Shown: in pieces, positions 1 through 9,957 of the stretch
How positions within the stretch are numbered: the first letter of the stretch is position 1
How the letters are laid out: each line of letters begins with the position of its first letter
Assembly (NCBI GenBank): GCA_013398955.1
Contig: VWPU01004160.1
Coordinates: 1-64,000 of the forward strand
Origin: Callaeas wilsoni
Taxonomy: Eukaryota > Chordata > Aves > Passeriformes > Callaeidae
Reading direction: 5' to 3'
Length of the DNA: 64,000 nucleotides
Notes under the pieces: generated by a model
What the model was told of the DNA's origin: nothing
Databases searched by the model: none
Seen by the model: the letters and a program-made list of their open reading frames with translations, nothing else
Program-made: the position numbers and the translations under genes

Positions 1-95
1 CCCCCGCCCCGCGGCGCCCGCGCGGCCCCATTCACGCCGCGCTCCGCTTCCCCATTCATGCTCCCGGCCGCTCCATTCAGCGCCGGCCGCTCCAT
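1..95 (-). CDS. Possible 5' end of a coding exon running off the left edge; MTNR1A by synteny only
   Basis: On the minus strand an ATG at 95 follows an in-frame TGA directly and opens a frame that stays open to the window edge, at least 31 codons. The predicted N terminus is Ala/Gly-rich with repeated Asn-Gly pairs (MERPALNGAAGSMNGE) and has no membrane segment yet. An in-frame second ATG lies at 59. A weak TATA-like AT stretch (TTAAATAAAG) at about 243-252 would place a start near 215. MTNR1A is expected here because it lies downstream of FAT1 in the same orientation, about 30 kb away in human as I recall. The residues do not let me confirm it; in GC-rich DNA a frame this short can be chance. 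Confidence 0.22.
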   Translation of the reverse strand, partial: MERPALNGAAGSMNGEAERGVNGAARAPRGG

Positions 96-316
96 TCACC
101 GGCGGAGGCGCGGCAGGGATCGACGGGGCTTGCTGTCTGCGGTTGGGTGGTTTGCAGCGCTCGGCGCTATTTTTAGCCCTCCTGGTTAACGCCGGCTCTT
201 AATTAGGCGCCAGCCGAACTCCCTTCCCCTCCTCCCCCTCCTTTATTTAACATCGCACCCGCACGGTAACGTGAGCGCGGCGAGAAACCTCCCATCGGGG
301 AGCGGGTCGGGGCTGC

Positions 317-325
317 TATAAAAAG
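317..325 (+). promoter_or_regulatory. TATA-box-like element
   Basis: TATAAAAAG lies inside the CpG island, with GC-rich DNA on both sides. It would place a plus-strand start at about 345-350, directed away from the presumed minus-strand gene. A plausible splice donor (CCCG followed by GTGAGG) lies at about 562-571. No coding exon is recognisable, so at most this suggests a divergent non-coding transcript. Confidence 0.35.
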
Positions 326-391
326 CTCCTCGCGATGGAGGCTGGCTGGCTGGGCAGGGGGGGCGTCTGAGGACCCGCGTCCCGGGAGCAC

Positions 392-397
392 CACGTG
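392..397. promoter_or_regulatory. Canonical E-box CACGTG
   Basis: A perfect CACGTG palindrome sits in the CpG island. It is the site preferred by bHLH factors such as CLOCK:BMAL1, USF and MYC. A single 6-bp match has little weight alone; it is noted because of the D-box 0.8 kb away. Confidence 0.4.
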
Positions 398-718
398 CCG
401 CCGCAGCAAGGGGGCGGCGGGGGGGACACGCACCGCCTCGGCAGCCCCCCCTTCCTCTCCTGCAGCCCTTCTTCCTCCCCCGCACCCTGGGCAGCGGGGG
501 CGATCCGCACAGGGAAGACAGAGAGAAAGGTAGCGGGGATGCCCCGTGCCACCCCTACGAGCCCGGTGAGGTCTGGCTCTCCTGTTCCCCAAAAGCAGCA
601 TTGGCTTCAAAGAAAGGAGGGAACAGGGAGCCATTGCCCAGCCGTGAGGAGGACCCAGTTGACTGAATAGGGTATCCCTTCACCCTCTCGTGCGGTGGGC
701 GCTCTGGTAAATAAATTT

Positions 719-738
719 AAAAAAAAAAAAAAAAAAAA
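719..738 (+). repeat. A20 homopolymer
   Basis: Twenty adenines follow a short AATAAATTT stretch in the middle of otherwise GC-rich island DNA. This could be the tail of an old retrotransposed fragment or a simple slippage tract. No parent element is recognisable upstream. Confidence 0.8.
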
Positions 739-1194
739 GGGCACTTTCTTCTGATTGAATCTTCTCGCTTGCATGGTATAGAGCTGGTGAAAATCTCTGA
801 GCAAACCAGCCGTGGGAATCAGTCTCCCATTCAGCATAACGGGCTGCGAGTGCGGATGGCAGTGCGCGCTGTTCTCCGCTGGGCGCAGGGCTGGGCGCGG
901 TGCTGGCGGCCAGGGACGGCCCCGCGCACCCACCGCCATCCCGCCCGGAGCGCTCATGTGGGTGCTGCGACCGGGGAGCAAGCGGGGAGCCCGTAGCGGG
1001 AGCGCGGGGCTCCTCCTGGCGCGGCGCAGCGTCCGCCGGGCGCTGCGGAGCGCAGGCGGTGTCTCTGCGCGGCTCTACGCGGGGCGGGAGCGGCTCATGC
1101 GGCCGCAGCCTGCGCTCAGCCGCCCGGGCTTACGGTGCTGTATCGAGTGGCAGCCCGAGGTGAGGGATAACCAAAGCCACCGTGGTGACCAGCA

Positions 1195-1204
1195 GTTACG
1201 TAAC
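1195..1204. promoter_or_regulatory. D-box-type palindrome GTTACGTAAC
   Basis: This 10-bp perfect palindrome matches the PAR-bZIP D-box consensus RTTAYGTAAY, bound by DBP, TEF, HLF and the repressor NFIL3. It also resembles a C/EBP-CRE hybrid site. It lies in the CpG island about 1.1 kb from the putative minus-strand start codon. Confidence 0.45.
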
Positions 1205-1279
1205 GCGGCAGGTGTGACCCGAAACCGCGGGAGCGGCCGGCCCGCAGCCGCGGAGGGGCGCGGACGGGTAGGGCGGCGG

Positions 1280-1300
1280 CAGCAGCAGCAGCAGCAGCAG
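1280..1300 (+). repeat. (CAG)7 trinucleotide repeat
   Basis: Seven uninterrupted CAG units follow a short GGC run inside the CpG island. The poly-Gln, poly-Ala and poly-Cys stretches this gives in three frames are artefacts unless a transcript is shown to cross it. Confidence 0.9.
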
Positions 1301-1450
1301 CGGCGCCCCCGCCCCGGCAGGCGCCGCAGTCCCAGCCTGCACGGCTGAGTTGCAGGGAAACCCCGAGCTTCCCATTCATCCACGGTTTTCTTACACCAGC
1401 GCGGGCAGCGGAGCGAGTAGCACAGCCGCTCAGCCTCCCGCTGGTGAATG

Positions 1451-4400
1451 AGACCGCTTTTGTTTCGTGGGGGAGGTGCTGATTTATTTGATCACTTACT
1501 GACTTATTAAATGCTCAATATTCCGGCAGCGTGTTTTCCCGCCGCCCTGATAAACAGCAGACCCGGGGAGATGTGTCGGCACTACAGAGCATTCCTTCCA
1601 ACTGCTTCCCGAGGAGAGCAAAGCCCACCCATCACTGGAGATGGAGAGCAGCAGCCCGCACTACAGCGGAGATTGCAGGAGGAAACAAACCCCCAGCGCG
1701 GCGCCGCAGCTCCTGGGCAGAGGGTGGTGGTGAGCACGCCCTGACATCCACATCCACCCACCACCAGCCCCCGCCCTCCATCCCCCCCTTGCAGGTTAGT
1801 GCATGTGTCCGTGTAGGTGCATAACAAGTAGGTTATCAAGCTGTGGGAGAAGATTAAAAATAGGAGGAGCCAGTATCAGGGGGATATCAGATCAAGGGCA
1901 GCCACACGTGGAGACAAGCAGAACTGCCTGGTACTCAGTAGACCTCCACGGGTGTTTCACTGGACAGGGAGGGGCTGGCTGCCCAGAAAGAGCTGTGAAG
2001 TTTCACAAGGTCGGGTATTTTTAGCCAGAGGGTAGAGTGATGATGAGCATCAGCCTAGGATTTTGCTTCAAAGAAAGGGAATCTGGTCCATGCAGGAACT
2101 GCTGTTATTTGTCTCATTCCTGGGATGTTCAGTGACATATCTGCAACATATTTTGACCCACAGGGGAATGGAGATATCACTCCATCCATCCCATTTTTGT
2201 CTAGTGACGAGAGTGTACTCTGGACCAAGGCTGCTTGTGCAGGTGAGAGCGATGCTTAGGGAAAGGAACACTTCCTGAAAAGGGGACTGAAGGTGTCCTA
2301 CCAGAAAACCCTCTATGAGAGCTAAGGGTGACCCAAGCATCAGCAAGATACATTGACACGCTTTGTGCTGTTGCTCCATGTGTTGGCTTTATTTCCTGTA
2401 GAGTGGGAGATGAGCATCAGGATGTGGGTCAGGCTCCAGCAAGAACCACCTTCCCATTCCCCACCAGAGAGAGTGGGGCAACCTTCTCATTCCTCCCTTT
2501 CACCTTGACAGAGACACTTCATACGAGAAAATGCTGCTCTTTAAGTTTTCGCATGTGTTTACTCACTTTCTGGAGAGTTAGAGACTCTAAGATGCCACCC
2601 AAAACAAGCAAGCTGTGAAAACTGCAGAGGAGCAGATCTAACAACATCAGACTTCACACTTATGAACATTCGGAGTCAGTCAGACAATCTTAGAGGCAGT
2701 TTGGTACTGTTTGTTACATCCTCTGAGGCTGGTCTCTCTGCCCTCACATCTTCTACACTTTTTCTACGTATGCATTTTTAAAGTGAGTGAAGTTAAATGA
2801 TGCTTTACATGAAAGCAGCATAAGATAAGATCAAGGCACAAGAACAACCAAATCACTTGGGCCAGCCACCCCATATTGTAGTAATTTAAATCAGGGTTGT
2901 CTCCACTGTCACGAGCACACTTGGCAGAGATCTTATTACATGAACAAACACAGAACTCATGTGATCTGTCATAAGAGTCCTGATTTGGTTTTGCTTGAGT
3001 TATGTTTGGGGTGTGCCTGTTGCCCATTCTGTCTCCAGCCAAGTTGCCTGGCTGATCTTGAACTGATGTTGTAGTCTTGGTTTTGGTCCTGTCTCCTGTT
3101 GATGCAACCTGGCCTCTCTGGATGAGCGCTAGGCATGAGTCTTCTTTTTGTCCTGTCTAGGGCTGTCAGTTGAGCCTGTTGTCAGCATCTGGCTCTGCCT
3201 GCTGCTCTTAGGTCCTATGAGACTGTGCTCTGGTTGGTGTGGGCACTGCCTGGTTTTCCTTGGCTCCTGGTTTGCCTTTCCTGTGGAGAAGCTCTTACAG
3301 CTACACAGCAAGGGACATTAGATGAGTAGAGGGAGCACCGTCCATCTGAAAAGATAGATGGAAATGTAGAAAACGTGAGAAGAAATTAGCAATTCACCTA
3401 TGTCTCTGACTCAGAGAATGGAGACTGCCTGGCAGATGGGACTGTGATGGTCAGCAACAGGGGCAAGTACTGAGAGCATGCTGGTATGGGTGCCTTGGCA
3501 GAGAATGGAGCGGGAGGGCAAAAGGCAGAACATTTGTCTCCTTCTGGAGAAGTTTTCACCGTGATAGGGTGTGGTTTTCTTCCATCAGAGGAAATAGTTG
3601 TGGAGGCTGATGGCAGATAAGATATCTTGGAAGGGGCTGACCTGAATACAAAGGTAAGTAGTAAGGAGGTAAGTAAGTTGTGGTGCCTGTGGCAGTGAAG
3701 CAGCAGCTTCTGATATCCTTTGTTTTGCCTTTCTCTTGTTCAGAGAAGCCCAGGAGATGCATGAAATATATAAATGCAGACTATTCTGCTGAATCACAAT
3801 GGGTATTTCTGTAGTGAAAAGCTGAAACTGTCTTAGAACTGAGGTGGAAAAAAATGAGGTAAGCCAACTGGCAGTGTGTTTCTGTGGTGAGCAGTAGTGC
3901 AGAGAGTAGGAGCAGCTGCTCATTTGAATGCATTAAATTAAGTGGGTGCAGATTCTGACTGGTGCCATTCCTTACTATTTTGAGACCTTCATAATTCCCC
4001 TGTTATGCTGAAGAACAGTTGTGATGCTGATGGTTCTTGAGCACTCTAGGAAACAAAGGAAACTCACAGCTCCTTTCCACTGTGGTGCTCGGGGACATTT
4101 TCACCATTACATTTGCCAGCCTCTTGGGCTGCTCTCCCAGCACACTGACAGAGTCATTTAGCTCTCCCCATAAACCTGCCTTGACAGGTGTTGTTCAGAA
4201 CACAAATCTTGCTCATACACCTATAGGGCAATTCCACTTCCTGAACAGTTAAACTGCTGTGGCAGCAGGTTTATTGCAGCTCATCCTGTGGTAGGAGGTA
4301 TCCACTCTTCATTACATCAGACCATTGGTTGTGATGCTGCACTACAAAAAAAACGTGGCTGTTGTTCCTTCTGTCTTTTAGAGGAGTGATTCAGAGTGCT

Positions 4401-7400
4401 GAAATTTTGTCATGTTTTATTTTGTGATGTGTGGCTTTCTTTCCCTGACAAGTCTTTTATTTCAGTGGTTTTTTCTTACTTACAATCTGTGGCATCTCCT
4501 ACCTACACGTTATAAGTCATAAAATAACTCTGTAAATCACATCCTCTCTATGAGCATCGGGTTTGGGCAGATGATGTAAGAGATTGATGGGAAATGTGCC
4601 AGCTCTTTAATTCTTCATTCAGCACTGCCTTAGAGCAGAGTTTTTGTATTCAGAGAGTGCTGTTATGACAATTCTTGTGCAACACAGTCTGCTTTTGCTT
4701 CTGGCTTTGGGGTTTCTAAGGTGAGATGCCATTCACCACATAGCTGGGACAGGGAATTTCATTTAGAAATGAAAGTACATCATAGGACTCTTCTCTGCAT
4801 TAATACTGTCTTCTCCTCCAATATGAAATGGCCTCAAAAGGAAGAAATAGAAGCTTCTCACTGTAGAATGGCATATTATATAATTGTTAAAGCATTCTCC
4901 AGGATGATTAGGAAATTATCTTTGAAATTTTGCAAGCAGAAAAGATAACTAATCTCATTTTATCTGTATTTTAGGGTAGGAAAGTGTAATGTTTTATGTT
5001 TTAATTGACTGTTTTAAGCATGCTAGCTCATAATTTTGATTTTAAAGCTTACTTAGGAGCTAATTTTGAAGTTGAGGAGATGAGAGTGGGTAAGGTTCAG
5101 GGCTATAAATCCTGATCAGAAACTGATACTTTTTGAAGCCCACAGTCACCCACCACAGTTGCTGAGATAGGTGAGTTAATATTCAGCTTTGTCTTCAGTG
5201 GCTCCAAGACTTCTAAATCAGTGCATCTATATAGTGGTAGATCACACTAAGAAACCTACCTAGCTACATACAATTATAGAGGGAGTTTGCTTACCTCAGG
5301 CTGTTCTTCTGGTCTGTTTCTTTGCCGTGTCCATTTCTTTGTCCTGGGGTTCTTCAGGATGTTGGTCTCCAGCAACTGCTTTTGAGAGCTGGTTGACGTG
5401 GATTGTTCCACAACGTGAGCACTCCAGTAACAAGCAAGGCTACTAGAGAGAGGGCCACACGTGTGCACTGAGAAAACAGAACTGTCCTAGTATTTTTGGT
5501 TGCCTTCTGCTTCGTTCAAGTCTGCATTTAAAATGTTAAGACTAAGGATTTCCATGGCACTAGCATTTTATAGTGTCATGACGACATGTCACTCTTCTGC
5601 CCTGCCCTCTGAGCACGGTTCCACAGTTCCTGGTAGATACCATTTACTTGCATTAACTATAGAGGTTTAAATACTCCTGCAATAAAATAAAAGCTCTGCC
5701 AAAAGCCAGAATATATCTGCACATTCAGATTTTTAGCTGGTATTCTTTTCTTGCAAGGTGTTGCCTGTTTTTATATGCCATTACAGTGCATTTTTATTTA
5801 GCAAACTCAGAAATTTGCACTGATTCCAGTCCACCCATTTCTCTGGTGTTCTCACTCAGAATTCTCACTGGGCTTTTCATTTGTTTGGTGCTGACCAAAT
5901 TCAGCCTGTCTACTTAACATTTAAATTTGGGTTTTGGTTTTTTTTTTTCTATACAGGAACCTATTACAGTCAGGGAGATAGCATTCTTCTTTAACACAGC
6001 ATACAGAATGGTTTAAAATAGAAATAACATTCAATTTCTTGTTGTATATTTTCATATTCACCTTTGAATATTCTGTTGTTGTGTGTTTATTTTTTTCCTC
6101 CTTGGCAGCGACTTTAAAACCTTTCAATATCTCCTTGTATTCTTTTATATGACTCTTTTGTCAGTCTGAGTGAATGTTTTCTTTGACTTTCCTTTTGTTT
6201 AAATATGGGGAATAGAGGGAACATGTCTTGAATTGAAATCACTGAACTAGAAAGGGACTACAAAAAGAATTGACTGTAGTAAAGCTTAAGTATTAAAATC
6301 CAGCCAGTGCAGTTCTTACCAAGTGAAGAAAAGCAGAAAAATGCATATAGCCTCAGAGGATGATGGAGAAGTTACAATGGAAATGGTTGAAATGAATGGG
6401 AAAAATTGAAATTGGTAGTCTTGAAATTGGTAGTCTTTGACATGAAGCTAGATGAGAATGAGCCAAAGGTGGGGTAGGGTGGGGTGCTGTCTGGGAGATT
6501 GGAAGAGGTTAAAATGCTTAAAATGGAGAAGCATAGGATTGTTGTGTGTAGTCACTATTCTAGTTTTAGACTGTTAATAATGAACTGAAATCAGTGGAAT
6601 AAAACTTGATTGAAACACTGATGACACAATTCCATGATGTAACGCTAAGGAGCACTTCACAATGGGCCCTTTAAGAAGTGTGGAATCATTTGCAATTAGA
6701 ATTGATGGAAAAACACAAAGATTTAATCTGAATTGAAATCCTCAGATGCTGTACTAACTATTGAATGGTTTTGTTACTATAGACTCTCACCAAAAAAAAA
6801 GAATCAGCAACATAGCTCCTTTTAATTTTTTATTCAGCAAATATGGGAGGAGCCATTTTCTTCAATTTTCTTCAATCATCAGCAAATCAAGGAAGAGATT
6901 TTTAAAGAGTTTGCCTTGTCTGTAGTGTTTCCAGAAACCTTTTCAGCCTACAAATAACAACTTCTAGGTTTGGGGGCTTTTCATTTGTTTGTTTCTGTTT
7001 GCACACACCCTGTTGTCCCCCTACACACGCACTCACACACAGACAGACGTCTCCCCAGTATTCCCAGGGTACGCTTGGATACAGTTTGTAGATGATAATA
7101 GGGTTCATGACAGTGATTTACCTTCCCCGTTTGCCTATGAAATTTCCACTAAATCATCCAGATGACATGCCACTGTGAGCAGTTTCTAAACTTGAATTCT
7201 AGGAGAGAATTTTTGTGAAGAAATAGAGGCTAGAAAGGCCAAATAAGTAATTTTTCTGAGCTGGCAATTGTGTACTGCTCAGCAGCTCTTTATATTAAGT
7301 TTCCTCACTGCTTTCAACAGATTATTTCATACTTTATCTAGCTTATTTTTATTTTATACTCTTTGTTTCACTAATAAACAAAAATAGATTTGGTGACAAT

Positions 7401-7559
7401 TTCTGCTTTTAATTCCCTCTCAGTGTGATGCACTAGACTGGGGTGATTCTATGACCATACTGTATTCCCCATCACCTGCTTGATCTCTAGTGTACCTTTA
7501 AACTGCAAAGGGAGAGAGAAGCCAAGGGAACTCTTCAAAGCGGCTAGCTTGACCTTGCA
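1451..7559. other. Intergenic DNA, no gene seen
   Basis: AT-rich to balanced non-coding sequence. Open frames are short, start at random and resemble no protein family. There is a small imperfect CA-rich patch near 7021-7045. No RNA gene or clear transposon was recognised. Confidence 0.6.
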
Positions 7560-8053
7560 GTTAGATGTTTACATACTTTCTTCTCTGGGCAGTGTTCTTT
7601 GCCAGTTAGGAGTTAGAAAGGGAGTTTTTTCCTCTAGCTTCTTCGGCTTTCAGCGGAGAAGGGACTGTGATCGGCCTCAGCGGCTTCTGCTCCTTTTTGG
7701 GCTGTTTTCGGCTTGTTTCTTAGTCCAAGACCAGCTACCATCTCCGGGACCTGCTCGGCGGGACCTCCAAGAGGGATCGTTGGACCCTTTGTAGGACTGC
7801 AGGTTTTACCTACAGAAAGAACTCTAAAATCTATAGTCCTCTTTTAGGGGACGAGGGAGGGGGTTTCAATATCTTTTTCTGCCCCGTGCCAGCAGGGGAC
7901 TCTGTTAAATAAATAGTTTTTTTCACTTTCATTTGAGAAATTATTTTCCCAAACCCGTTGGGGAGGGGCTGCTGGTGCCTGCTTGCCTGGCAGGCAGGAG
8001 AGAGAGAAAGACGCTCCTTTCGGGTTGTTTCCTCCAAACTGGCACACATCCAT
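7560..8053 (+). mobile_element. Possible solo LTR of an endogenous retrovirus
   Basis: A block of about 0.5 kb stands out from its surroundings by higher GC, several CpGs and an LTR-like order: a GC-rich part (7640-7800), then an AATAAA signal (near 7907), then a T-rich stretch and a GC-rich end with GGGTTGTTTCCTCC. No gag, pol or env reading frame is present on either side, so at most it is a solo LTR. I could not identify terminal TG..CA borders or a target-site duplication, so the limits are approximate. It could instead be a CpG-rich regulatory segment. Confidence 0.3.
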
Positions 8054-9744
8054 ATTAGTATTAGTAACTCCTCAGGTAGTTAAGAGTTGTGTCAATATAA
8101 GACCTAGTCACAAAATAAACCACGAGTTCAGCAAAGGTTACTTATCTTCTCAGGGATCTCAAAGTCACCAAATGTGATGTTTTCCTCAAAGACTAAACAA
8201 GTGACACCTCAGAGGTTCCTTAGAAAGGATTGAACACATTTAGTATTGCTCAGTAATCAAAAAACACTTTTGTATTTTCAATGCAGTGCTCTTCAAAGAG
8301 ACAACTAACAGCTCTGAGAAATGTTTCCTCTACGTGGAAAAGGTACAGTACATCCAGGGAATAGAAATGCCGTCTCTATTACTCTTATACCTGAATATAT
8401 ATTTCAGAAGCAATGAGGTGTGAGAGGGCAATTCTGCCTTCAGAGGAAGAACTTGCTATTTTTTTTGAAACTGCAACCAGGATATCTGCTATCTTGAGAT
8501 AGTTAAAATTATTCAGAACATGTAAGACATGTCTCGTTTCCTGTATCTGCTCAGGAAAAATCTGGAGTGGTGATGGGAGGCTGTAAAATATTGAAGTCAG
8601 TGGTCAGCGCTACATCACTCTGTCACTTGGTCCATCTTGTTCCAGGTAACATGAACTGTGTCTTGTGATTCCTCACACGTCCTGTTCAGGACTGATTGTA
8701 TTCATTTCATCTGCTGGTTTTGCATCCTCATGTCAAGATATTTGTGTGGGCTTGTGCTTATCTAACACTTAATAATCTCACAGCTTTTTTTAGTATTTGC
8801 GTTATCTCCCGCTCTCTTGCTGAGAAATCCAGTTTGTTTGTCTGACTTTGTCACAATCCTCATGCTCAGCCACAGAATTTCTCTCCAGTTTTGAGGCAGT
8901 TTCACCCTAAAATTTAATTTCTGCAGTTGCAGATTTCATTTCACTTCCATCCTTGAATCCTCAGCCTGGGACAATAAGACAGAGGTATTTATTATTTTGT
9001 GCTCTCTACTTTTTCAGACCATGCTCTTTCCTTGCAATTCCTCCCCTCTTTCAACAAGAAACTTCCCATGTCTCCTCGAAAAGATGAAGAAAAATGGGAA
9101 GACAGTAAAACAGAATAAAATAAATCTGGTGGTTACTCAGTCAATAAACACCACTTGTAGTACATACACTCACTAAGGGGATACCATTTAAATCTATTGG
9201 CTTAGAAATCTGACATCATTAATCCATGATTAATTTTCGGAAAAAAAAAATTCATTTTGCTGAAACTGCATTCTAAAACAAAATGAAAAAACAATATGCA
9301 AATCAAAACTGCATGAGAAGACAACAGGCATAGTAATGAAAGAGTCAAAAGTAATATAAAAGTCTTTACTCCTTGAGAATTGTGATAGTTACCATAAAGT
9401 GTATTTATTCTCACTAGTTTATGAAAAAAAGATGCCCAGTTAGCCTCTAATCATGAAAATGCGAGAAACTATTCACAAAAGTATAATTATTTATATGCAC
9501 CAGGCTTCTGGGCTAAGTTCTTTTAAACTTTTATATAAAATAAGAATTTATAATATTTGTAACTCAGCCTGTGATTTAATACCTATTAATCTGACGTGGC
9601 CAAATGATGTTTTTTTACAGCTCTTGAAAAACAGGCATGAAAGGTTACCTCACTCTTGGTGGAAAACCTGAAAGTTATGAAAAACTCAAGGAATTACTTA
9701 AATTCAGAGCATGCACATAAATAAAATGCTAATGGAGGATTTCT
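8054..9744. other. Intergenic DNA, no gene seen
   Basis: AT-rich non-coding sequence with only short chance open frames. Nothing else was recognised. Confidence 0.6.
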
Positions 9745-9957
9745 TAGTAATTTTCTTCACAATGAGGGTAGTAAGACACTGGCACAGGATGCCCAGGGAA
9801 GGTATGGATACCCCATCCCTGGAAGGGCTCAGGGCCAGGCTGGATGGGGCTCTGAGGAACCTGACCTAGCGGCAGGTGTCCCTGGGCATGGCAGGGAATT
9901 GGAACTAGGTGACCTTTAAGGTCCCTGCCAGCCCAAACCATTCTATGATTCTGGGAT
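9745..9957 (+). mobile_element. CR1 retrotransposon, truncated 3' end
   Basis: This is the 3' untranslated end of a CR1 LINE in plus orientation. Recognisable parts are ACTGGCACAGGATGCCCAGG, the GGCCAGGCTGGATGGGGCTC segment and GGTCCCTGCCAGCCCAAACC, followed by the short tail TTCTATGATTCTGGGATG. It is heavily 5'-truncated, as most CR1 copies are, and encodes nothing. Confidence 0.93.

Larger units (their letters stand above)
1..1450. promoter_or_regulatory. CpG island, probable promoter region
   Basis: The first 1.45 kb is strongly GC-rich with dense CpG, unlike the AT-rich DNA that follows. It holds a TATA-like box on the plus strand (317-325), an E-box (392-397), a D-box palindrome (1195-1204) and a run of seven CAG triplets. 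Several overlapping open frames on both strands are what GC-rich DNA gives by chance, and none looks like a known protein. An island of this kind usually marks a promoter and first exon. The neighbour expected 3' of FAT1, reading the same way, is MTNR1A, which would start here and continue left of the window. A divergent transcript on the plus strand is also possible. Confidence 0.75.

Noticed and set aside
203..1383. Several open frames of 80-180 codons on both strands of the GC-rich island
   Set aside because: They overlap in different frames, are rich in Arg, Pro, Gly and Ala from composition, and match no family; stops are rare in such DNA.
7480..7794. A 104-codon plus-strand frame across the GC-rich block at 7.6 kb
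   Set aside because: It crosses the border of the LTR-like block and shows no known domain; probably chance.
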